This document shows positions 42,951-52,433 of a stretch of 64,000 nucleotides of DNA, in pieces. Where the stretch lies: contig KN832891.1 of NCBI GenBank assembly GCA_000827325.1, forward strand, positions 124,001-188,000, read 5' to 3'. Position numbers and translations under genes: made by a program. The notes beneath the pieces are model-generated. The model had not been told where the DNA came from, made no database searches, and was given only the letters and a program-made list of their open reading frames with translations. Within the stretch, counting starts at the first letter, position 1, and every line of letters starts with the position of its first letter. The stretch is from Oidiodendron maius Zn (Eukaryota > Ascomycota > Leotiomycetes > Myxotrichaceae).

Positions 42951-45089
42951 CTATTGCACAGTGACCTGTAACAACCGTGCGCACGTAGTAGCTGGAAACT
43001 TTATCTCCAGAACCCTTGTCACCGAATTCCAAACTGCATCGACCTCGAAACCCGCGGGATACAACACCTCCACGTCCACGACGGCATTCGCCTCAATTTG
43101 AGCTATAGGCAGCGCACGAGATACGTCGCCTCCCCTGCGCCAAACGGCAATATACTGACGCGTCGGTACCCGGAGGCCTACGGCCAGCCATTCATCGTCC
43201 CACCCAGGCAGACCCCAGGGCCAGAACGGTGTACTATCTTTGATATCCCCCCGAATACGCTTATAAATGTCCATCCCTTGCCTAATTAGCGCAAGCTGAC
43301 TTCCATTGAGGCGATGCAGCCTTCCACTTAAATGTACTCTTCCCATCAAGCTATTGACGACTGTTAATGCATTGATCTCGTCGCTCCATTCTGGCTGAGG
43401 ATACGCCCACGATGCGCTCTGCTCAGGCGTGACCGCGGTGGGAATTGCAACGGATACGGCAGCGTAGAGGATTGGGTCTTGTTGGTCGCTCGTGGATTGA
43501 ATCGGATGGAGGGCTAGCATTGCGTAGTCAAGTCTCTGACCACCACTGGAGCAATTTTCAATGATTATACTAGGATGCCGCTCCAAGATGCCCTGTACCC
43601 AGTCCAGGTAGGCGCGGTTGTGGTTCAGGGCTCCTGCTCCAGCGCTGAACGCGTTGACGTCCGTACCTTGGACAACATCCACATTGTAGTCGAATTTAAA
43701 ATACCCGACACCGTACTCCAAGATCAGTCGGTCAACAATTTTATTCATCCTTCCTTGAACTGCTGGGTGGCGATAGTCAAGCTGGTACCTCTCTTTCTCG
43801 ACAACGCGCCGACCATTTTCTTGAAAAAATGCCTCAGCAGGAAGCTCCTTCGCCACCACGCTTCGAGCACCTACGACCTCAGGCTCAAGCCAGACGCCCG
43901 GTATGAGACCAGCAGCTCGAATTTGATCCAACAGATGCTTAAAGCCAGAGGGGAATCTTTTCTTAGATGGCTCCCACACCCCCACATCATCCCACCAGTC
44001 CTTATCGTCTGAATACCATCCCGCATCAATCACAAAGTACTCAGCACCAGCGGAGACAACAGGCTGAATGAGTGACTTAATCTTTTCCTCGTCAGGATCT
44101 CCCATGAGACAATTCATGTAATCGTTAAAGATAATCGGCAGAGTCTCGTTGTCTGGGTGGCTCCGGCGGATCATTCTCCTGTAAGTTGTCAGGGCCCCGA
44201 AAGCCGCATCGATACCATCGTGGATGTGAACCAGCGCGCATGGCACAGTGGTGAAGCTCTGGGCTGGCTTGAGACATTCTTTCCAGGCATGGTTGTATGC
44301 GACTGGCCCACTGGCAGCAAGATACACCTTGTCCTTCCAGTCGCCTATTTCCCACCTCCACGAGCCATTGTTCTCGACTTGCCATAACCAGGTGTCCTTG
44401 CCGTTCCGGTGCCGTAGCATTCCCATTGGCAGCATGCCGCCCGTGGAGAAACTCCCTCGGTTTGACACGGAATAGCAGGCATGGCTTCCTCGATGATGTT
44501 CGGGTAGCTTGTAGACGCCGAGGTTGTCCAGGCCAATGCTCGGCAGACTATGTTCGTGCCATTGGGCTTCCCGAAACCAGGTATTTGTTGCACTCGACGC
44601 AACGTAGTCGTGATACCACTCAGCCGTGCCTCCTGTTAAACCGCCGACAACCAGCGACGTGACCTGGCTGAGGATGATGTCCGCCGGACCATCGTTGCGG
44701 ACAGTAGCAAACGAACGCACGACTGGAGTTCCAGAGTAGGCAATGAGAGTTGTGATTAGCGTAAACTTTGCCTTGTCATCGTGCGAAGTAATTTCTAGAG
44801 ATCGGTGCTGACCGTTGACCTGTTCTCGGTGGCTTTTGTACTTTAGCCGGGATGAGGCATACCCACAGACTAGAGACTTGGAACTCTTGGTATCTGTCGT
44901 GCCTTCTCCTGCAAAACGCACCTCGGTCAGAGGCAAAGAAGAGTCGGTCGAATATGGTGGCGGTTCAGTTCCCGTAGGGTAGATGCCTCGTAGACGGACG
45001 AGTCGGTCTTCTAGGATTGTAAGCACAATCAGCAATGAAGGAGTTTCCCAGCGAATTTCTGAAATATCGGCCATCGTAGATTGAAGCAC
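42951..45089 (-). CDS. Intracellular GH36 alpha-galactosidase
   Basis: Hydrolyses terminal alpha-1,6-galactose from oligosaccharides. One intronless frame of 712 codons; the ATG at 45074 (MADISEIRWETPSLL) is an equally likely start. There is no signal peptide, so it probably acts in the cytosol. Domains: N-terminal beta-supersandwich (1-310), (beta/alpha)8 barrel with DYMNCLMGDPDEEKI, VIDAGWYSDD and GVWLEPEVVG, nucleophile Asp467 in YFKFDYNVD, IIENCSSGGQRLDYA, acid/base Asp535 in STSDQQD, and a C-terminal beta domain. All key GH36 residues are present. It pairs with the MFS transporter at 40904. Confidence 0.94.
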   Translation of the reverse strand: MLQSTMADISEIRWETPSLLIVLTILEDRLVRLRGIYPTGTEPPPYSTDSSLPLTEVRFAGEGTTDTKSSKSLVCGYASSRLKYKSHREQVNGQHRSLEITSHDDKAKFTLITTLIAYSGTPVVRSFATVRNDGPADIILSQVTSLVVGGLTGGTAEWYHDYVASSATNTWFREAQWHEHSLPSIGLDNLGVYKLPEHHRGSHACYSVSNRGSFSTGGMLPMGMLRHRNGKDTWLWQVENNGSWRWEIGDWKDKVYLAASGPVAYNHAWKECLKPAQSFTTVPCALVHIHDGIDAAFGALTTYRRMIRRSHPDNETLPIIFNDYMNCLMGDPDEEKIKSLIQPVVSAGAEYFVIDAGWYSDDKDWWDDVGVWEPSKKRFPSGFKHLLDQIRAAGLIPGVWLEPEVVGARSVVAKELPAEAFFQENGRRVVEKERYQLDYRHPAVQGRMNKIVDRLILEYGVGYFKFDYNVDVVQGTDVNAFSAGAGALNHNRAYLDWVQGILERHPSIIIENCSSGGQRLDYAMLALHPIQSTSDQQDPILYAAVSVAIPTAVTPEQSASWAYPQPEWSDEINALTVVNSLMGRVHLSGRLHRLNGSQLALIRQGMDIYKRIRGDIKDSTPFWPWGLPGWDDEWLAVGLRVPTRQYIAVWRRGGDVSRALPIAQIEANAVVDVEVLYPAGFEVDAVWNSVTRVLEIKFPATTCARLLQVTVQ

Positions 45090-45148
45090 CCAGTTTGGGA
45101 AGATATCATTTGGGAATAATTACTGAACGCTCTCGGACATTCAGGAAT

Positions 45149-45154
45149 ATATAA
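45149..45154 (-). promoter_or_regulatory. TATA-like box of the GH36 gene
   Basis: ATTTATATATTCC on the minus strand, about 60-75 bp upstream of the two candidate start codons. Confidence 0.45.
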
Positions 45155-47062
45155 ATTGCCCCGCAAACAACTGAACCCCGGACCTCGATCCACACTGGGG
45201 TTCCACAGGATCTCCTAAGCCTATATCAATCCCGGTAATCTTACGTGCGTAAAATGCCGCGGGTTATTTGCGGAACCTATTCTCTGCCGCATAACGAGCT
45301 GCATATAGGAATCATCCATCCTTTCTGTGATCATGGGCTAGATTATTTGTCGTCTTCTACGTCATGTTCATCCCGCGTTAACATCTCCTTCCCTAACATT
45401 TCCATCTCTTCTACCAAAGCCCAGTGATTTATCGGTTTCAGATGAGGTATGGGAATTAAGATGCTTTTGTCGAACACTTTAAAACATAAAAAATTGGGAT
45501 TTAGAATTAATGGAAATTACACTTAAAGCGTACGAGAAGCGAGGCTACATCTTACTCTTATATTTGCTACAATTGGCTGACAAGAAAATCAACTTCAGAC
45601 AAGACATTAATTATAAGGCCTATCTTGTATAGTTTGCTACCTTGGCGGTTTTGGCCCACCTACAACGCAGTAGTTGGGGAATACAAAGACCCGTCGGGCT
45701 TATTCGAGCCCCACAGAGTGGGGTCGGATATGTCTAAGACGGGATAATTCACACACCTTAACACGCCAGATTTTAAGATTCTCTAGTCAGTTCTAGCTCC
45801 TAGATAGCGGGCTATAACGCGGGATGGCTTTTTATGGAACTTCCAATGCTCGGGCCTTAACGGTCATTGTCGGTTAATACGCGGTGCATTCTAGGCTCCA
45901 AGGCTTTACACTCAAACCCTACTCTTTGCTAAGAACCAAGTCATGCTACTGCTCCCCTATATACATTAAAGTGCGCTCCTGTACGCTTCAAATCCCGTTA
46001 TAAACTAACAGCAAAATATCGATAGACCTGGATTTGACTATATGTTTTATTTATAACGTGTCTCTTTTCTGGGTATTCGTGATCCAGAGCAAGGCAATAG
46101 CAATCACATATTAGCATTTTCCGTTAAACTAGAGTTAGCGTCCAATACCTAAGAGTTGGCAACTAAACCCTATGAATTCACTGTATTCTGCTTCAGCTAA
46201 CGACGCAACCCTGTCTTAAACACTCTCTCCCTCTATCTCGTGCTCGCCAGCCCCACCTCCATCGGCTGCGATTGCCTCTACGGCAACCAAGAGCCTTTCT
46301 TCGACTACTTCAACGCCACCACAACCTGTCCTCCAGTCTCTGCACCTCCTTAAACAGGTTTAGTTCAGAAACCTAGCTCATAGTTCGACGGCAAAGATTA
46401 TTCTAGGACCTCGCATTTCCTACCTCGGTTAAGAAATGCACCAGAGTGAGTGGTATAATCGTAGATTGGTGTTTCAAGAAAGAACTCGTGCAAGGCGGAT
46501 AATATATTTTGCGAAAGACAAATTGCACTGCGACTGACTACTTCCAGAAACAATTCAAAGAACAAGTAGCAGATACAAGGTATCCTATGAAGACGTTGTT
46601 ATTTTCTTCATTAGCGAAAGGGTAGCCAGAAGGGCCCTGCACTTCCGCGACTTGCCAGACTGGGAATATTCTACTTCGCAGCTCAGCAAGCTAAAATGGA
46701 ACCTCATGCTATGGCATGAACCTGCAAGAAGTTTAGGGACTACGGCGAAGATAAAGTCTACCAACAGTTCACAAAATAAGACTCTCCGCCGAGCTCTCCA
46801 GGAAGACACGTGCCTTACCGTGGCTTGTTGGAAGCGCGAGGACCAAACCTGCATCTTTACCATCACACGCTACAGAGTCTTATTGCGTGAATGAAACCAA
46901 ATTTTTATTTATAAACTTTATTTAAAGGATCTTAATGAAGAGTTATAGTTATAAGCTAGAATTGGGCGCAGAAACACGGTGATATTGATCACCCAGCACA
47001 GCCATCACCACGACCCTCAATGAAATCGGGGCAGAAGAGCCGGAAGAAACTCATACGAAACC
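45155..47062. other. 1.9 kb region with coding-like scraps only
   Basis: 46230-46355 reads VLASPTSIGCDCLYGNQEPF and on to FFDYFNATTTCPP on the plus strand, like a piece of a small secreted protein. 46720-46880 reads FRDYGEDKVYQQFTK-stop followed by SPGRHVPYRGLLEARGPN. Both are too short to name. Otherwise no gene. Confidence 0.35.
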
Positions 47063-47760
47063 TTAAGCCTCACCCACAGTATTGTCAGCGCTGCCACTAT
47101 TGCGGAAGCCTTCGGTCGATACGATCTGATAGGTAGCGTTGGTGGCCGGGTTGAAGGGCAGACCATGAGCGTTGTACCAGTCGTAGTGATTACTAGTAGT
47201 AACAGTACCGCTAGTACGCTTTTGCTGGCGGATAGACTAGTACTGAACGTATGTAGCGCTGCGGTAGACCTGGTAGACATCGTAGGTGCCACCATCGCTA
47301 GTGAGAGTACCAATATGTATACCACCGTTGCCAAGGTCATAAGAACCGAAGTTCTCCAGCATATATGTCTCGCCTAATCCAGACCAGGTGCATATGGAAA
47401 GGTAGCCATTACTGCCGGGGTTGAAGGTGCCAGAGGACGCAATTGCTCTTTATTTAAACTGAGTAAGAGAGTGCTAGCGTTGGGTGATTAAGGCGACTAC
47501 TCACCAGCCAGTTGCTTTCTGCCATCCATTACCGGCCGTGAAGTCATCGACGTTCTGCAAGGTTACGCCGTATTTCCCTCCGTCACCGTTGGCATAGGTA
47601 ACGTCCCCGCCACTCTCAGATCTTATTAAATGGTAGACGTCAGCAGTGTTTCTATGACATGTAATGTATAGGATATAATATACAAAACTGGTAGAAATAG
47701 CCGCCACTGTAAACCTGCCCGTTGGGCGTGAGAAGAAACGCTGGTATAGAGGACGGTCAG
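47063..47760 (-). pseudogene. GH11 endo-1,4-beta-xylanase, broken
   Basis: Minus-strand segments give a near-complete GH11 jelly roll. They run LLTPNGQVYSGGYFYQF (about 47745-47695), an AT-rich intron, then SGGDVTYANGDGGKYGVTLQ and DDFTAGNGW (to about 47505). After an intron of about 70 bp come SGTFNPGSNGYLSIC, GETYMLENFGSYD (catalytic Glu), TLTSDGGTYDVYQVYRSATY and [19 protein letters not shown]. The end is [20 protein letters not shown]-stop (second Glu in TEGF; stop 47063-47065). A TAG replaces the Trp of the family's QYWSIRQQKR motif, as TGG to TAG would do. The signal-peptide region is not convincing. Inactive as it stands. Confidence 0.78.
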
Positions 47761-49145
47761 AGCAGAAGTAAGCTGCAGTAGCTATTTTGCCCTTCCTACA
47801 AGGGATGTCATCCTGGTTCAACATTGGATATAGTTCTGTATACAGCATTATGCAGTCCGAGGATTATGCGCACCATACGTATCGGTCCTTGTTTTCGCTT
47901 CTAGGAGCCGATCATCGTAGCTACCTTAGCCGTCTCCTCTGTTCTAGGGTGCTCTTACCCCTACACGCTCAATTGAATTGTGCTATTGCAGCTTCCTACC
48001 CTACTCCACCTCATAATCTATCCAGATCTTTATGTGCTTCGACCACGCTACAATGCCTCCCAACGAATGCAAAGAAGATTAATAATAGAAGGAGCTTACA
48101 TCGGCCCGTTATTTACCCCGTATTAAGGACTATCACGCCGTTGCAGCTATTGCGTAGACTATATCTATTAGGCTATAAGGACTAAGCGAATGCGCTGATG
48201 TCCATGCCCTTCGACGTTCACCCAGATAATTGCCAAGGCAGTTGCCCCTCATTTCCATCGCGTTGTCGCCGCCGGGCCGCCATCTGACCACCAGCGTTTA
48301 AATCCAAAATTGTTCTTTTAGCCATTCACATAACCATTCAACCTCAGAGCAATAAATTCTATGGCTAAAGCTAGGTTGCATTCCACGTTCGCTGAGAACG
48401 GTAGAGAGTCAAATCCTCTTAGCATCACAGTACTTCACTGCTACTGCAGCCTGAGGACAGTGGCTTGAAAAGGGCTTTCGGCCTTCTGTATTTTAAAAGT
48501 CGTTACCGATCGGCTGAACCTCGAAAGAAAGACCACTACTCTTTTCCCGGTAAAGCAGGATAAAGAGGAGACGATCTGGACGTTGGGTAGACATTATGCC
48601 AACCTGGACCGGCAAGTGATCTCTGTTGCGCTCTAGGCACTAAGAATACGGCTAGAGTTTTCGGCATTTTTGATCCATGCAAGTCACTGGCGATTCACGT
48701 ATACTTCAACGTTGGGCCTTTCAAACATGGAATTTCAACATTTGCTAGAATAACTAGTACGAAACAAATGTGAACAAATACGGTATAGTTTAAAGATAGT
48801 AGTGTGCCAAGCAAATGTAAAATCGAAAATTTTACAGGTATTTTGAAACACAAGATTAGACATATGGCAGAGCATATAATCGGATAAAATAATAACCAAC
48901 ATCAGCTGCAACTCTCCTCTCCCACCCCCTTCCCCAGAAATGACAAATCTTCTTCTATCTAACTAAATTAATGTTGCATCGAATTTAACTCGCGGTAGTA
49001 CAATCGGCTTATTTTAGTGTCAGGATATCTAGCTAGTATAGACTATAAGAGGCCCCGAGTGCAAGTTGAATTTCAATCTCGTATCAAGATTTTTAAGACC
49101 AGCTTCGGATACTCCAGAAATAACGTACACGCCCTTTATTCCACT
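47761..49145. other. Intergenic
   Basis: No supported gene. TATAAGAGG at about 49042-49050 is a TATA-like box 100 bp before the CE1 start codon. Confidence 0.45.
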
Positions 49146-50280
49146 ATGTTCTTACTTAAGTCAGTTTTTCATTCAGCCTTGAGTCTGGCCGTTGCGTACG
49201 CAGCTAGCCTTAACCAAGTAACAAACTTCGGCGACAATCCTGGCTCCACCAACATGTACATATATGTGCCAGACTCCCTGCCTACAAATCCTGCTGTCAT
49301 TGTAGCGGTAACTTAAAGTTTTCTTCTAGCTACACGTCCACTGCTCTAACATGTTGCTCTAGCTGCATCCTTGCGGAGGTAGTGGCCCGGAGTATTTTTC
49401 ACTCTATGATTATCATACCCCAGCCGATCAACACGGGTACATCTTAATATACCCAAGTGCAACCCGGGATAGCAATTGTTTCGACGCCTACACAGCCGCA
49501 TCTCTCACGCACAATGGCGGAAGTGACTCCCTCTCTATTGTGAACATGGTCAAGTATGCTATCTCTACGTACGGCGCCGATGCATCCAAGATCTACGTAA
49601 CGGGCTCTTCATCAGGGGCAATCATGACCAATGTTTTGGTTGGCGCATATCCAGATATTTTTGCAGCAGGGTCAGCTTTCTCTGGAATGCCTTACGCTTG
49701 CTTGTTTGGAGCTGGTGGCGCTAGCCCTGGCAACACGAACCAGAGCTGTGCCCAAGGACAGATTAAGAAATCGGGAGCTCAATGGGCATCTTTCGTCCAT
49801 AATGGTTACCCAGGATACACCGGGCTGTATCCACGGCTACAAGTATGGCATGGAACAGCCGACACACTTATCGTATATGCCCTCCTTGGCCAGGAAATCA
49901 ACGAATGGACAGCTGTAATGGGCCTTAGCTTCACGACCAATGAAACTAACACGCCTTTACCGAACTACACTAAAATGATATATGGCAACGGTAACCAGTT
50001 TCAAGCCTTCTCCGCACAGGGTGTTGGCCATTTTGTGCCCACAGATGTTGACACAGTTCTCGACTGGTTCGGTATTACAGGAACTCTCCCTACTAGCTCA
50101 ACTAGTATCTCCAAAACCACTTCCCGCACTCAGCTACCGACAACATCCACCACTGCCATATCTGGTTGCGTGGTTGCAGAGTACGGCCAGTGCGGTGGAA
50201 TTGGCTATGCTGGATGCTCAACTTGCGCGCCTTCATACACCTGCGAACAGCTAAATGACTACTATTTTCAGTGTCTCTAG
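49146..50280 (+). CDS. Secreted CE1 acetylxylan esterase with CBM1
   Basis: Predicted to remove acetyl groups from xylan. Exons 49146-49307 and 49363-50280 (55-bp intron GTAACT...GCTCTAG) give 359 residues. Signal peptide [19 protein letters not shown]. The alpha/beta-hydrolase core has [26 protein letters not shown] with Ser137 as nucleophile, WHGTADT (Asp) and GVGHFVPT (His). A Ser/Thr linker of about 35 residues leads to a C-terminal CBM1 ([20 protein letters not shown], then [13 protein letters not shown]). Fungal Axe-type esterases share this layout; a feruloyl esterase is less likely. The frame is intact. Confidence 0.9.
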
Positions 50281-50886
50281 TTTATTAAGAGGTCGATTAA
50301 AAACAAAAATATATATAAAGCTAAGTGTCATTATAACGTACATCGGAAGCAAACAGTGCTGGTCAAAGGACCGAGAGATTTGATATGGCAGTTCTCCGAT
50401 GTGCCAAATCTGCACCCCTTCTACCTCACTGCATTCAATGCAATGTCGCCTGTCCTAACTGTAACATCGTAGTTTGTCAATACTGTTGAGCCCACACTAC
50501 AACACACTAATTTCAATTTCCGGCTTATTCAATGACGACTGATTCTCTGATGCGAGTCTCTATTTGGCAAACAGCAGCTCGCCTTCTATCTAATCTTTGC
50601 TTAGGCTTATTCTTTTGATAGCAAAATGATAAGGTTTTCTACTAAAGTCTAATCGAGACTCGTTTAATATTTAATTCATCTGTCTAGACTGTCTAGTGAA
50701 GCCGGCGAGGTGGGGATGAGAATACACGTTGGTTATTGGCTAGGTTTGAGAGCAACGGGATACTCAACCAGCAGTAAAGGTGTGAAGACTCTGTACCAGG
50801 TACGGGGTTGATTTGTATGAGGCAGACAGCAAAATAATCTCCTGTAGTAGAGCCGCAGCAACTACCATGGCGGAGAACGAGTCCCT
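50281..50886. other. Intergenic
   Basis: 3' flank of the CE1 gene. No gene seen. Confidence 0.5.
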
Positions 50887-51367
50887 CTATCCTGTCCTCG
50901 AGAAACCTCCCAAACCTAAGTGCTTATCAGCATCGGGAGCAGGTATGGATTGCTTTTCATTCTCGTGAAAACATGGTGAGAGCGCATAATTGCTTTCGTC
51001 CCCTATTTCATTGTCTTGAGTTTTAGCCTTGTCATATTTATTCCACTCTTCTTCTTCTTCTTCTTCTTCTTCTTCTTCTACATTAGCTAAAGTCCTACAG
51101 TAATAAAGCATACATATATAGTCTCGTAAAGCCGTATCTTGCACTAAATTCAGCTTCTTATTATGCCCATCACGTATATTACTAGGTAGGTTGCCCCTCC
51201 TGGGTCGAAGTAGTCGCTAGTAGAGTGTATTATACTGGCACACAGTATCCTTAGCTTTTAATTGTGGATTAGCATCCATTGCTGCCATCGCGGCATTAGC
51301 TTTAACCTCAATTTCAGTGGTTTTAGATGATTGTAAAGTAGGCTGAAAAAAGTCGTATTGCTGTTCG
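50887..51367 (-). mobile_element. Tc5/pogo transposase N-terminal fragment with Glu run
   Basis: On the minus strand from about 51367: YDFFQPTLQSSKTTEIEVKA, AMDANPQLKAKDTVCQYNTL, a stop, then RRGNLPSNIRDGHNKKLNLV and TALRDYICMLYYC. This is the HTH_Tnp_Tc5 / CENP-B N-terminus of pogo-superfamily transposases. After LANV the frame runs into a GAA repeat (51048-51079) coding for about eleven Glu and then unrelated sequence. No DDE core remains, so this is a truncated relic. TTGACCTCCCTCACC at about 51377 may be part of an old terminal repeat. Confidence 0.6.
51048..51079. repeat. (CTT)n microsatellite
   Basis: Pure CTT/GAA trinucleotide run inside the transposase relic; encodes poly-Glu on the minus strand. 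Confidence 0.9.
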
Positions 51368-51479
51368 AGTCGAATTGACCTCCCTCACCCTGGTTAAGCA
51401 ACCGAACGATTAAATGTCTGGTTCATTTAGCCTAAAACGCGTAAAATCGTGCGTAACGCGCAGGCTTCGATTGAACTGC

Positions 51480-51760
51480 TCTTCGCACCTACAGTTGGTG
51501 CAATGATCTTGCTTCTTTAGTAGGGACTTAACTGATGATTAAAGGCTCGATTGCCAGAGGTTCTTAAGGCAGAAGTGGCTCCTATTTACTTAGCACTCCC
51601 TTAGCTATATCTTTATACAAGATAACGCCTTAATTCATGTGGCGAAGAAAGTCATAGACTAGTTTTGAAAGTATAATATTAAGAATCATCTAGGCTAGTC
51701 CCCTTCGTCTCCGGATGATAACCCAATAAAGAATATATGAAAATAGAAAAGTACGTATAA
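51480..51760 (+). mobile_element. Tc1/mariner DDE-domain fragment, mutated
   Basis: One plus-strand frame reads IFIQDNALIHVAKKVID-stop-F, then KYNIKNHLG-stop-SPSSPDDNPIKNI. This is the second and third catalytic blocks of Tc1 transposases (QDNAxxHxAK..., SPDLNPIEN). Stops stand where Trp is expected (ID-W-F, W-P-S), consistent with TGG to TAG. The first catalytic Asp block and terminal repeats are not seen. Upstream to 51480 the same frame gives fainter similarity. Relic. Confidence 0.65.
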
Positions 51761-52433
51761 CAAAAGTGGGTTAGAACACGTAGGGTGGGGGGAATTTGAA
51801 AATGACCGACTTTTCCGACCAAGTACTGTACGATAAGCGAGGTCCCAAGAAGTTTCTCTTCCAGTGCGCGCCACATCTCTCTGCGCGCCATCGAAGATGC
51901 GTCTCACACTCCCAGGCTACGAGAGTCGAGAATTTATCAGGCTTCGGGAGAAACGGAAAGTGAGGTATGGGATTTGCGGGGTCTGAGGTCTGGGGTCCGC
52001 TTAATGATGCAATCAATGAAGCTGTATGATTGCTCCAGCGTAAGACTACTCACCGCCCATGTACGCCGACTCCAAGAAATCCTTTCAACGTGGTATCGCA
52101 GCGCGGGATTGATTAGGTGCCGTAGAATGATGGATTCCCCGCAAATGACTACCGTTTTCCTCATTCCTCATCGAGTAGCCGGGAATGCTTCATCCCACCT
52201 GTCAACCCATGAAGTGATTCCTACCTATTGGGATCTGCAGCGCGAGATCACCATTATGCGCGCCTATAAAATCCAGAGCAACTGTGGGGTAAAATACATA
52301 AAAATATATTTAGAGAAATCCGGATGTCTCGCGCTGCGTTGCCAGATGGCTAGAAGCAGCAGTCTAGCAGCTCGTCTTCAAATGACATTGTGCCGTCACG
52401 GATATCACAAAAATATTAAAATCAATCACGATC
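51761..52433. other. Promoter region of the GH29 gene
   Basis: ORFs on both strands here overlap each other without motifs. TATAAA at 52265-52270 lies 164 bp before the GH29 ATG. Confidence 0.45.
52265..52270 (+). promoter_or_regulatory. TATA box of the GH29 gene
   Basis: GCCTATAAAATCC, 164 bp upstream of the ATG at 52434. Confidence 0.5.

Noticed and set aside
677-51760. Reassignment of TAG to an amino acid
   Set aside because: Intact neighbouring genes such as GH5, the lectin and GNAT gene 2 end in TAG, and several internal TAGs fit ordinary mutation.
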